NCBI RefSeq assembly: GCF_000350225.1
Contig: NW_005179020.1
Location: forward strand, 1 to 64,000
DNA length: 64,000 bases
Reading direction: 5' to 3'
DNA from: Chondrus crispus
Taxonomy: Eukaryota > Rhodophyta > Florideophyceae > Gigartinales > Gigartinaceae
Part shown: positions 32,043 to 43,857 of the stretch, piece by piece
Numbering within the stretch: the first letter of the stretch is position 1
Layout: the number at the start of each line of letters is the position of its first letter
Translations under genes and position numbers: made by a program
Notes under the pieces: generated by a model
What the model was told of the DNA's origin: nothing
What the model saw: the letters and a program-made list of their open reading frames with translations, nothing else
Database searches by the model: none

Positions 32043-34045
32043 ATGGCTCGATCTTCGAGCAACGCGCGACAAATTTCGTACGATCGTCTTGTTAAGCGGG
32101 TGGACCGCGTTCAACCTCGGAATGACACTGCGTCTGTCTTCAAAGAAATCGTACAGTACATGCTCGAGTTCAACCCTGTTGATGGATCACATAACACAGC
32201 AAACATCGAAATGGATATTTCAGCAATGGATATTTCAGCAATGCTTCCGGCGCAACACACAGTCTTTACTCGCGAAACCCTCGACAGAGGTAGCTACGGC
32301 TTAGTGCTCCTTCGAGAAGTTTCAAGTGTTTCCACTGCTTACAAACTCAATAATCTTGTTATCGACCTAGTCAATATTCCCTTCGCAGCAATCCTACTAT
32401 TATGCATAAGAGTAATCAGTAGCAGGCCAAATATAAGCCATGGCTTATATCTGGCTTGCTGCTGTTTATGACAAGAGTCCGAACGTTGCGAAGCGCATTA
32501 TAGCCTTCCGAGAATCACGCGATGCCCGTCTTCCGTTTGAGCCTGTGACGGCACCGAGTTCTGCCCCAGTCCTGGCGAGACACATAACTGCTACTGCAAC
32601 CGCCAAAACCCAAGGCCCAAATACAGCTGCCTCTGCCGCTCTGTCTCGGCTACAAACATCGATAAAATCTATGCGAATCGCATTACCCCACAGACACGGT
32701 TCCCGTCCGGAGCTGGACAGCAAACGCTCACATAGGACCCTGCTCTACAAACGCCAATTCTGAATCGGTATCCGACTACCGACAGCTCTAAGAAGGACAC
32801 TTCAGTTAGTATGTCCTTCAGAGACACCTACTTTAGCGGTGAAAAGTCACAGTGCATACGAAACACACTTCGTTACTATGAAGTCTGCTCACACCAGTTT
32901 GAATTGTCAGTCGAGCAAAAAACGAAATTCCTCGTGAACTTTTTTTCGGGACCTGCACGGGAATTTTTCCTCGAAAACTCTCATCCGCATATGCGTTACG
33001 AAGACCTTGTTAAGGTACTACTCGGCGAGTATGACAATGATGCTCGTCAGCTCGCTGCGCAATCCGAATTGGAACGCCTTACATTCGACCAAGCAATGCT
33101 TGAGATAGACTAAAAGTCTCTCAACGCCGGACTCACATTCTTCGTGGACAAGATAAACGTTCCCACTCCACAGACCTCTCCAGAATTCCGTTCAGAAGAA
33201 CATAAGAAAAGGTTCCTCAGAAAGGCAGTCCTCCACGCCAAGTGGGCGTCAACACCCATTGCGCAGATGACTACGACCCGCTTTTCATTCAACAGATTTG
33301 TCACTGCGCTACGAGAACAAATTCAGCTTGAAAAAGAACGTCGTACGCCAATGTCGAGTGCAACAAGAACGTACTTCGGAAAATATGGAGTTCATCCTAA
33401 ATCTCTACAGAACCGACCCCGCACCATCCATCCTCAGTATCCGGGCAGAAACCCCCTCTCGGAAAGGACGGATGCCGCATGCTCTGCCACACTTGTGGCA
33501 GTGATTCTCATCTTATCAGGCAACACAATTCTGCTACTGGCAACACCCAATATGCAAATTTCCGGAGTGGAGTGGTTCGTTCTCTCCAAGGTGGTACGCC
33601 GGCCACTCACGTCATGTCAGAAGATATTAACACACTGGACGACGAGGGTCTGACCGACGAGGAGGAAGCTGCTGTATTTGAAGCCACCTCTACTCATCTA
33701 ACAGATCTCGAGGAATTTCAATCTCTCACTGCACCTCCCATCTCTGACGCGAATGATGACGAAGGTAATGATGATCATACTGCCGTAACCCAATTTGTGG
33801 ATGAGACCCAAGCTGTCGGCCGTTTGGCAGCTGAAATGTGTTCAAACCTGCCTTCTCATACGGTGTTGCCCAAGAGAAACGTCGAAGGTAATGATAATCA
33901 TACTGCCGTAACCCAATTTGTGGATGAGACACAAGCTGTCGGCCGTTTGGCAGCTGAAACGTGTTCAAACCTGCCTTCTGGTACGGTGTTGCCCAAGACA
34001 AACGTCCGTTTTCCGGATCAGATGTTTTTTGGAGAGGGCGTCTAG
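32043..34045 (+). pseudogene. copia fossil: gag region with an internal duplication
   Basis: Capsid-like helical segments (SVEQKTKFLVNFFSGPAREF; YEDLVKVLLGEYDNDARQL), a zinc-knuckle-like CHTCGSDSHLIRQH, then an acidic tail. The tail contains a 123-bp, 41-codon tandem duplication (33761-33883 and 33884-34006) beginning with GNDDHTAVTQFVDETQAVGR. Confidence 0.7.
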
Positions 34046-34189
34046 TTTCCACGCCTGGGAATAGTCGCCCAAGATACATGCCTCCTACGCACAGGATGGC
34101 CAGACTAAGGCAGAAGGGTAAATGGCGATTTGCCAAAGTGGACTGCAGTGAAATTTGTACCACATCCTTGTAAAAGCAGATAAGTAAAG

Positions 34190-36810
34190 GGGGAAGACCA
34201 GGCTTCTGCGTAGACATTGGAGCCCCAATGTCCGTTGTCGGGTTGAAGGAAGCCAGAAGGATCTTCAACCGCATTGGTCGTAGCCTCAAGGTTAACCAAG
34301 CCCCTCAAACAGACGGTTTCGTTTCGCAGATTTCTTCTACGAGCCGCTCGCCGTAGTGGTGATTCCGCTGGAAACGCCACTCGTAATCCCCACAATAAGG
34401 GTCTCTCTAGACGTTATCTCGGCGGATGTACCTGCGCTTCTTGGAATGGATGTTATGGATAATCATTCGCTGACCCCATGCGCAGTGTCCAACAGGCTAA
34501 TTAGAAGAACAGTGATGGACCACAACAATCCCTCTCATTCATATATTATCGACGACTGGTCAATTCCGCTCAAGCAGTTGAAGGACATTTGTATGCGCAA
34601 GCGTTCATTCCAGTCCTTACTTTTTTCAAAGCCTCAACTGTTGAAGCTCCACAGACATTTTCCACCCGTCCTCAGAAAAGCTTTACAAGTTGCCTAAGAA
34701 GACTCGCCCAGAAAACACTACGTCTGAGACCCAAAAAATTGTTGGAGGATATATCAAGGAACTGTAACCCCTGTCAAATGATACAGGGATACAGCCTGGT
34801 CCCAGCAGATTTAAGGTGCCATTTGGCGCTGAGTCGGTTAGATTCAATGGGGAAGTCGTCATCGACAATATGTACCTTGACGGGAAACCAGTACTACATA
34901 TGGTTGACGCCGAGACGCATTTTAATGCTGCCAGTTTTTTACCCGATGTGTCGACCGGCACTGTATGGTCGACCATTATCGAATGCTGTTCATCGGTATA
35001 CACAGGACTTCCCAACAAAATCAGGGCAGACCAGAGAACCGCTTTTGGTGGTGGCTTCATTAGCCTCGCCAAGGCCTCCGATGTAATTGTCGTGCGAACG
35101 GGCATAGACAGTCACTCTTCTATGAGAATCGGAGAGCGCTATCACGCTCTACTGCGAAATACGTTCAGAAAACTGAGGTTGGCATACGCAAACGTCAACC
35201 CATGTCTACTGCTTTCAATGCCGGTGTTCGCCATGAATAACACCCTGGGACCTGAAGGAGTTGTACCTTCTGTGCTAGTATTTGGAGAGTTTCCGTCTCT
35301 GTGCACGCTTCATGAGGCGCCCATCTTGAAGGCCACACTTGTTGACCGTGCTCAGATAGCAAATTCCGCGCGCAAGGAAATGGAGCATCACGTGCCTTGC
35401 CTGAGAGTACAAAGGGCGCTCTGCCATCACGTTCCAAGATCTGCAGGTACCAGATTTCAGCCAGGTAACAAGGTCCTGGTTTGGAGAGAACGAATTGTAA
35501 ACAATCGCATTGGAGAATGGATCCGACCCTTTGAGGTCATAACAGCCGACTACAACTCCAAACTTGTGCACGTCAGAGAATTGGAAGACGGCCTTCCGAT
35601 GCCGTACAACTTCGCGCAAGTGAAGCGATACGCCTCCGCAACAGAGGTCTCTCGAGCGTTTCTATTCGACGTACAGAGAAGCCTCAACAGATTTGCTAGT
35701 GAAGAGTCAACGAACGTGTTCCTAACGGAAATTTTGACTGCAAAAGACCCACGCGCCTCTATCCCCCGTATGACGGAGGCAAAACAAGCAGAGCTAAAGG
35801 GACCGCTGGAGCGTGATACCATCAAGGTCATCTTACGTAAAGATATACCTTCTGACGGGAATGTATTGCCAGGTCAATTAGTTCTTAGTATTATGTCCTC
35901 CGAGGATGCGAAGCAGAGATTCAAAGCTCGTTACGTCATAGATGGTCACCGCTACCGAATCAAGGCATTCATGGTGCACACCTCGCTAACGGTACAACCT
36001 GCGTCGATTCGGTTAATGCTTGCCTTTGCTTCGATATTCGGTTTCGAGGTGTGTACCAGCGATGTACGCCAGGCGTCCTTCAATCAGTTTAGCCTCTCTC
36101 TATCTTATCAATAGACCTTGTCCCGAATTTTCGTTAGACCCCGACCAATACTTGCAACTATTGAAGCTGCTCTACGGTCTGTGCGAATCTGGAGACTTGT
36201 GGCACGCCACCTCAGACAGACATCATCGTGGGGATCTTGGAATGAGTCCTCTTGAGACAGACCTTTCAATGTATCAGTGAATGATTGACGAGCCTTTGGC
36301 AGGTTTTTCGGGCTCCTACGTTGATGACATCCTCCTGTGCAGTGCGAATGCGTTTACGAGGCATCGTCTTTCGACAAACAAAAAGTTTGAAATGGCTGAC
36401 GACGAGGGATTTCCGTGTACGTTTACTGGATTCCGTCTTTCCTACGACTCAGATCAAGCTGTTCAGCTCGATCAGCATCGATACGACGAAAGGATTACAC
36501 CCCTACCCGAAGATGGAACTTTCAAAGACCTGGCCTCCCTCCGAATGCAGCTGGCATGGCTGTCCCATTCTAGCCCGGACCTGCTGTTTGAAGTGTCTCA
36601 ATTGACACAGGTTACGGATGACGTCTTTAGAGAGAGCCCTATCTCGGTTATAAAGCAGGCCAACAGAGCTGTGAGGATAGCGCACCAAGACCAAGTGACC
36701 ATAAAATTCCCAAAACTGGATCTTGATACGCTTCGAATTATTGGTATCTCGGATGCGTCGTTTGCGAATAACAAGGACCTACCTTCGCAACTAGGCTTTA
36801 TAGTTTGAAG
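34190..36810 (+). pseudogene. copia fossil: pol region (PR, IN, RT, RNase H)
   Basis: Protease-like GFCVDIGAPMSVVG and LLGMDVMDNH; integrase core with VDAETHFNAASFLPD, KIRADQRTAF and GERYHALLRNTF, followed by an SH3-like FQPGNKVLVWRER; RT with FEVCTSDVRQA, LLKLLYGLCESGDLWHA and the catalytic GSYVDDILLC; RNase H trace IIGISDASFANNKDL. The order and the YVDD-type loop support copia. Confidence 0.85.
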
Positions 36811-38594
36811 AAGCAACTCCACCAGTGTCCAGTCAATTTGCAGAACCCGCATCTATCTCAGCACATCAGAGAGATTTTTATTCAATTTTGGTCACGTACT
36901 GAACGAATGTGGCGCCTCTTCAACCAAGCGCAACGGAACTGGGCTGTACGCAAGCTAATGAAAGAAACAAAAGATGAATAATGCACGACGCCCTCGCAAG
37001 CAGGCGCCCGTACGGAGCACTGCAAAAACGGGTCAAACGGAAGATCATTACTTACGGTTTCATCAAACCAACTTGTTTCTGATGCGAATCTTAACGATGG
37101 AATGCCTGTTTCTGCAGTCCCCATATCACAACTTAACAACAGAGATCCATATTCGATACCAATTCCACCATTTTCCGAATCTCCAAATGCTGCTTCATCT
37201 GTAATTAGACCAGCGTTACCTGGCCAAAATACACAGAGAGAAGACTCTCGAAGATCGTAAATCACAGCATCACGAGTGAAAGGGGTGGAAAGGTCTCAAA
37301 ATGTGCTCCCGCAAGGAGAAGTAGAAGCTGGCCAAGTCTTACCTTCACAGATCTCTACTGTCAGACTTGGAATTTATGCCCTCGCACCACCGGCACGGAC
37401 CCAAACCGCGCCCTTCCTGCCTGGTCCGCCCTGCAAAGGTGCAACGTAGAGACGAAATAGACTGGCAAGGGTCACATCGGTCTCGGACACACCTCCCACG
37501 ACTGTTCCTGGAAAAGTGGAAATATTCATTGGTCACAGGGTCTCTGCCTTCGATTCCGGCAGCTCTGAGAACTCTAACAACGGGTCACAAGGTTCTCACG
37601 GCTCCGATGAAAATCTCGAAGATATCCAAACTCAAATTCGTGCTTTAAATACCAAGAAATGGAAGATTCGCGCAACGTTAGGGGCGAAAAAGACCCCTAA
37701 ATCGTTAGTTAGTGTCGATTGGTTCAGAGCCATCTGTTTGTTGAAATGTATTAACTCTACTCCAGGTTTTGAGAGGGAGAACTGACTTGAATTTTGATAT
37801 TTATATCCTCATGAATACAATGGCCTTGCATAGCTTTAGCACTTTACCCTGGTTTCATCCATAAAATACTCACAAGAAGCTTCAGGATGTCAATCATATC
37901 ACCACTGCTGCATTCGAGGGCTTGGTAACAAGCTTATCCTCACGATAGTGAGACCGGCACTGAAATTTAGGCCCATATTGTGGACCAGGAAGTCTTACCT
38001 GTGTAACACGGAGTGATCTTGCTTTTATATACTGATCTGATATTACGTTCCTGCAACGCCCTTGCATCTTGTTGAGATGACTTGACGCGGTTTTACGCTT
38101 TCTCAAGCTCGTGCTCACCTTGTGCAGGGTTTTATCTAAGTTAGTCCTCGATCTCTTCTTCGTCATGGTGATCATCTCTGCGATTGTCAGCAACTTATTC
38201 AAATTCAGCATCGAATTGCTCACTTTTATAACATTCATATCCTTACCCATTAAGATTGAGTGTGAAGTACGTGCTATCTTTATCCCTCTTACAGTACCAG
38301 GGTGGCGGTGGAAAGGACCCTCCTCGGGACGAGCGACGGGAGCGGTCTGTGAGCGGGCGAGAGTGCGACGGCGCCATTCTTCGCGGCGTGCCAGGCGGCG
38401 TCGACAGTGGCGGAAACGGCGGTGGCGGAGACACGGGCCGCGTGCGAGAGGGCAGCGAAGATTGCGTAATCGTGCGCGTCGGCGACGTAGGTGTGGAAGT
38501 CGGGCACGGCGTGGACCGGGGCTAAGGCGTCGAGCAGAGCGACGTCGAGTGGGCTGCATGCGAACGTGTCTCGGCGGAAGCCGCGCTCGTACAG
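36811..38594. other. No gene recognised
   Basis: 36811-37790 may be the decayed 3' interior of the copia fossil; a Ser/Asn/Asp-rich then Lys-rich stretch at 37516-37785 (+) could be a small remnant. On the minus strand, 38240-37894 reads as a basic Lys/Arg-rich segment with no known family. 38280-38590 is GC-rich with GGCGG-type simple repeats. No right-hand LTR-C was found here. Confidence 0.35.
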
Positions 38595-40631
38595 TGCAGT
38601 GCAATGCGCCTGTCAGGCAGAGACCCCGGTCCGATGGTCCAGCAAAAACAACAACAGCAACAAAAAGAAGAACTGCCGACGGCACAGCGCTACGGTGTGT
38701 CCGACTCTCCCTTCTCCGTTTAAACGAGCTTGCCACTCGTAGTAGCTCAGATCCCTGATAGGGGGGGCACAGAGAAATAGCCCGGCCCGGGATCGATGTG
38801 GTAGAGACTTGCGAAGAAAACTGCTCGACGAGTGTGGGGTGGGTCGTGTCCGTAGGTACCCCAGTTCCACTGGGTTGTAAGGCTAATGGTTGTTGAGCTT
38901 CTTCGACACCTTGTAACGCGCCAAGGCCTTCGACGGGGGCATCGCAACGCAGCCCGACGGGATGAAATGAAAGTAGCAGCGCTACACCCACTGTGCAGCC
39001 CGATGGCTCGAAACACCTTCACCGGTTCGGTCGCAACCGAGGCCGATGGCACCAACACTGGCTTGTACATACGACAAAGCCCTTCGAGGGAGACGTCGTT
39101 GCAACAGTCTCCGTCGGAAAATAGGTCACAGTACCAGCGCCACGTCAACTGTGTCGCCCTATGGCCAAGACACCTACACCGGTTCGGTCGCAACCAATAC
39201 CGATGGTACCAACATAAGATGAGGGAAAATAGGTAGAAATAGAGATAGAAAAGGATAGGGAAATAAAGGAAAAGGAAAGGGAACCCCCGAGCGCAAAGGA
39301 TAAAGTAATCTGTGGTGAAAGAGAATGTCTTGTAAAAGACGGACTTCGACTGTAGTGCAATGTGCCTGGCAGGCCGCGAACACAGTCCGACGGTCAAACA
39401 AAAAGAAGAAAAACAGCAACATCAACAACCACTGCCGATGGCACGCGCTACGGAGCGTTCGAGACTCCCTTTCCCCTTGTGTGGGCTTGCGGCCCACGGT
39501 AGCTCGACTCCGACGGGGGGGTTAGGGAAAGATACCCGGCCCGGGAAGATAATGGTGGTAGAGACTTGTGAAGACTTGAGTGCTCGACGAGTGCGGGTTG
39601 GGCTTGTCTACGAGAATGTAACCGCGGTTCGCTAGGTTGTAAGGCCAATGCTCGACGAGCGTCTTCAGCACCTTGGGTATAATTCAAGGTCTTCCACGGG
39701 GGCTTGTTCAGCACTACCCGACGGGATCGTAACCGTGTAGCAACGCTACTACCGACGTGTTGCCCGATGGCTAAAAACACCCTCGCCAGCGCGATCGCGA
39801 TCGCAGTAGGCGGTACCAACTCTGTCTTATACAGTAAGACCTTCGACAGAGGCGTCGTTACAACAGCCTTACTACGGAACTTGAAACAGTAGCAGCGCTA
39901 CACAACGTGTTGCCCGATGGCTAAAACACCTACACCGGATCGGTCGCAACCGACTCCAATGGAGCCAGCAGAATTAAGGGAAAAATAAATGTAGAGATAG
40001 AAAAGGTAAAAGGATGACGAAAAGGAATGGGACCCTGAGCAATAGAGGATGTCGTTAGCAGCGTAGAAGGGAAGTGCGTCGCGTGAACGGAAGCGGTCTT
40101 CGACGAAGGCGAGATCTAACTGCAGCAACTCGGGTTACCTTTACTCACTTGGGTTGGTAACTGGACTATGCTATATGGCCCCGCCGGGACGAGTACAGTA
40201 GCTCCTGGCTCTAGGTTCTAGATCTAATGAGTAAATAAATTAAATAATTAAAATAATCGTGCGCTTCGTCGCACACGTGTGTCCCCCAAACCCGGACTAC
40301 AGTATCCAATTTTTTCCTTTTTCACTTCTTTTCACCCCCCTTTTCAGGTGCGTATTGCACTACATCGACCAAGGCGATATCAGACTCTGGCAACTCGGGT
40401 TACCTTTACTGACTTGGCGGTCAATGGGCTTGGGTATATATCGCTCCGCCGGAGCCACTACAGTAGCTCGCAACGCTAGATCCTAGATCTAATCTACTGT
40501 CAGCTAAATTAATTGTAACTAAAATAACTAAATAAAAATAATTAATTAAAATATAAACTGTGCAAATATTCACACATTAACCCCCCGATCCCGGGCAATT
40601 ATTGCTTCCACCGCAGTGCTATTGCACTACA
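38595..40631 (+). repeat. rep-D copy 2, interrupted by rep-D copy 3, TSD tacag
   Basis: Ends TGCAGTGCAAT and ATTGCACTACA, flanked by the perfect 5-bp duplication tacag (38590-38594 and 40632-40636). Without the nested copy it is 1018 bp (38595-39350 plus 40370-40631), close to copies 1 and 3. It has diverged noticeably from both, consistent with being the older insertion. Confidence 0.88.
39351..40364 (+). repeat. rep-D copy 3, nested, TSD tcgac
   Basis: TGTAGTGCAAT...ATTGCACTACA, 1014 bp, flanked by the perfect 5-bp duplication tcgac (39346-39350 and 40365-40369). It is close in sequence to copy 1 at 4817-5865, so these two are the younger members. Confidence 0.92.
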
Positions 40632-40752
40632 TACAGCTTTCACCGATGCAAGGAAATTGCAGTGACCCTGCCAGTTGATCCGAAACAACCTCGGCATAAC
40701 TCATGCTCTCATATGAAGCAGCAGCAACCGCCATGTTCATGCCACTGGCGAG

Positions 40753-41468
40753 TGTTGCATAAACACCCCCGCGGAGACTGGTGTGTTCTATGTTTGTGTG
40801 GGTGTGTGCTAACAGTTCTTGCGGAGACTCTACATCTGACAGAAGACCGGAAACACGGCCCACCCACGGAACTGGGAAGGGGCTCCGGGTAGTAGTGGTA
40901 GAGCGGGATCGGAGGAGAACGGGCGCACGCCCAGGCCGATCTACGCCTCGCCTCTCCGGAGCAGCGCGGGGTGGAGTACCAGAGCTGACGGGCAGAAGCA
41001 AATCTAGGCTCGCTTGCGTGCTCGCGCGTCCTCTAACCGCGCTCAGTCTCGCTGTAAGGCAACTAGGCAAATGTACTTTGGAATAAGCAGACAGAACCAA
41101 GGTGGAGGGTCCTTGAAAACCCCATGCTTGTGGCTCCCCTCCGCCGTCGGTCCGCCCATATTTAATGTACATAGTAATCTATCATAACGCTACAATACAG
41201 GGATACTGTATTGTACTGCTGTAGGGCGGCTCGGCCTGCATTGTAAAGTTGTCAGCCGTTGAGGCTGTCACTACACGTGCAGTACACGAATAGTATCCGT
41301 GTGTGCGCGCGCTTCGTACACGTGTGGTACACGTGTGCCCGTGTGTGCGCGCGCCCCGTACACATGTAGTACACTTGGACACGCGTTGTAGCACTGTAGA
41401 ACGTCGGGCTCTACAGCAGCAAATCCAATCGTAATCTAATCTAATTTAAATCCCCCAGGGGGTACAGC
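40753..41468 (+). repeat. LTR-A copy 4
   Basis: Starts TGTTGCATAAACACCCCC, aligned with the LTR-A start TGTAGTATAAACACCCCC. Carries the D-arm-like stretch at about 40887-40913, TATTTAATGTACATAGTA, the CACGTG-type block and the closing C/G-run. The exact right end is uncertain by a few bases because the terminal TTATACCACA is altered. Confidence 0.75.
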
Positions 41469-43640
41469 GTGTTTTCCGCAAAGCACACAGTACGACTGCA
41501 GACCACGAAAGAGATGCGTCGCACCCCCGGTCAGGTAGTAGAAGCGAAAGTGCCTCTGCAAAGCGGCCGCGCCACCCCTGCCACTGGCGCCCCGGGATCC
41601 ATCCAGCCCGTGGAAACGTCAACCTCTAGCACGCAGAACGCGTCTCGAACGGGCGCGACGAGCAACGTCGCACCGAAGCGTTCGACGCTGCGCGTGTACT
41701 CGGGACCTGTTCCGGAGTGCCTTCGAACGACGCGACCCGAAAAATTACAAATTGAGGTTCCCGTTTGAAATTATTCGGTGGACAGTACCCCGAACACCGA
41801 AAGGTGTAGACTACCATTTCGGCAGGGGTAGTCATGGTGAGGTGAAGGGTGGTCTCGCCATTACGCGGTAGATGCGCAGTCCCGGCAGGGGCGAATGTAA
41901 AGCTGGTGGTCTGCGTACGGATCGCGGACGGCGGGAGAGTCTTGAACGCGTCGAGAAGTGCCACTCGCAGGGAGGGACGCCGAACGGACCGACCACAGGC
42001 CGTCGCGCTCGAACCGATAGCGCTCACGGTTGCGCAACGATCTCTTGTAGGCTCCGGCCGTTCGTTCAGATGCCTCTCGCATGGAGGTTTGCTCGCGGTT
42101 CAATCGCTGTACTTCCGAGTCACGCGCCGCCAATTCGCCACGGCTGCCGCGCGCCTCGTCGCTCCGTGACAGGAACCAGTCTGCTGGGGTACCTACCAGC
42201 CCGCTCAAATTCCAGACCCGCGGGCTGGAGACGTCCAATGCTCGCTACACTTTGGGGACAGCCGTGAACGCCTCCTGGGAGAGCCCGAGATCACGTACGC
42301 AACGCTCACGCGCCATGACTTGCCTCACTGCATCAAGGGGCGGGACGGGTAGGACGGCGTCTGTACGGCCGTAACCTCCTCCGAGGCGGTAACCCACACA
42401 TGGAAGCGTACGGAAAGGGTCCGGTGCGAGGCAATCCGCTTCTACACCTATGGCGTCGAGGGCCCGGTAGCGCTTCCATCGAGCACGTTGGTTTTTCTAA
42501 CCGACGCCTCCCCTCCTTCCCGTATTAAAGAAAACTGGTGGTTGCAGAAGAGCCTGCTGCGAAGGTATCCGACGTCGGTCGTATGTGAGAAAGGATCTCC
42601 GGACTCCAGTCTTATGATTCATCCACAACCGATCGTTCCGCGGGCTTACCTCCCCGGCAGGGGAGACTTCATCTCCGTGTCCCAACGTTCTGGGGACGTG
42701 GGAGGAACAGAGTTCCGATGGATACAGTGCAGCATTGGACAGGCCTGACGCGCGACGCCCTACGAACGCAACGGTGTGGCCCGGCTGGACAAAAACCCAC
42801 CGGTTCAGGTACACTTCCGCTATAAAGGCGCATCAAACGGACCAGGCCCACTCGCACTCATAGTTGACCGCGAGCCGCGAGTAGGTGGGGTGCGGCAGAT
42901 CGGCACATATAAAGCAGAAGTGCTTCAAGACGGGAGGAAGTAGAGGGTGAATCCCTACCGAGGGAAGTCTATCCCTCACGATTGACGGGAGTGGGGGAAA
43001 GTACCCGGCCGATAAGCCGGACGCCTCGTTCTCCAGTCTATACCCGGACCAATCGTAGTGCGCGAAGCCCACTGAATGCAGGCGCATCAACGAGCACGAC
43101 GATTTCTGCAATGCAATCCGGGGGTTTGAAGATGACGTGGAGACGGGGGTCACGTACAACCTCGCCACCTCGGGCAGGACTAACCGCCGTGAGGCGTCGC
43201 GCCCCGGACCGGATAGGAACGATCCCATCCGGTCCACGTTCTCCACCTCCGCCATATTGAATGCGAAGGTGCAGTCACTGGGCAGCCCATCCGGCAGCTG
43301 CAAGCCTGAACCGGCGCCCTCGGCCATCACTCGGTTCAGTGCCGAGGGCGCGTCGTCCACCCCACCGGCTTTGCAACCCTTCAGCACCCGGGCGAGGTCC
43401 TGTCCAAGCCAGGCCCAAGATACAACCTCATCTGCAGTGATCCCTGAGCGAGCTCGGCGTCGCCAGGGGTACTTCAGCTCGTGGACGGGAAGGAGAGGTG
43501 CTTTCGCGGACGGGAACCGCAGCTACCGAGTGGCAGAGTACAACTCCTCCGCCCCCGCGTCGGGAGCGGGACGGGCCAGGCCTATCGGCGGCCGAGGCCA
43601 ACGACAACCACCGTCCGCCTGACGGAGCCTACAGTGGGCT
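41469..43640 (-). mobile_element. Interior of an LTR-A element with minus-strand gag-like region
   Basis: The minus strand at about 43520-41860 repeats the domain order of the region at 20665-18220: SNMAEV-type and VDRMGSFLSGPGRD segments, YECEWAWSV, then the charged heptad stretch RGELAARDSEVQRLNREQ. It is broken in about five places, more than the 20-kb copy. On the plus strand 41469-41768 is an open Thr/Arg/Pro-rich stretch of unknown meaning. The flanking LTR-A sequences are on the opposite strand to the gag-like region. Confidence 0.6.
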
Positions 43641-43649
43641 GAAGGGCTA

Positions 43650-43857
43650 GGGAGGGCCGCCCTCCACTGACGGCCTTACCTTGCGCTTATTCTAATTTTC
43701 CATTTTATTCTCGTGCACCTGCACGTCCGAAGCGCGAGCATTAGAACGGAACCGCACTGGCCGGGACGCGATAGCAAGCGAGCGAGCCAGGATACGCTTC
43801 CGGCCGTCGGTCTCCCATAGGACTCAATGCACAAGTTAATCTATCACACTACAGCGC
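43650..43857 (+). repeat. Old LTR-A fragment, left of the chromovirus
   Basis: The stretch ending CTATCACACTACAGCGC aligns with LTR-A (GCCGTCGGTC, the TTAATGTACATAGT region, CTATCATAACTCTACAGTAG). The match resumes beyond the chromovirus at 50778, so one LTR-A copy was split by that insertion. Confidence 0.65.

Larger units (their letters stand above)
31640..36810 (+). mobile_element. Ty1/copia LTR retrotransposon fossil (LTR-C family)
   Basis: Left LTR-C (31640-32020), gag (about 32043-34045), protease (about 34190-34480), integrase (about 34740-35640), then RT and RNase H (about 35800-36810). Integrase ahead of RT is the Ty1/copia order. The right LTR is missing. The element is broken in roughly eight places and appears old to middle-aged: LTR-C copies in this window differ at many positions. 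Confidence 0.85.

Noticed and set aside
33726-34289. 187-codon minus-strand protein with internal repeats
   Set aside because: It is the antisense shadow of the duplicated copia gag tail.
37894-38991. 365-codon minus-strand protein
   Set aside because: Spans unrelated segments (a basic stretch, GC-rich simple sequence and part of rep-D) and has no domain across them.
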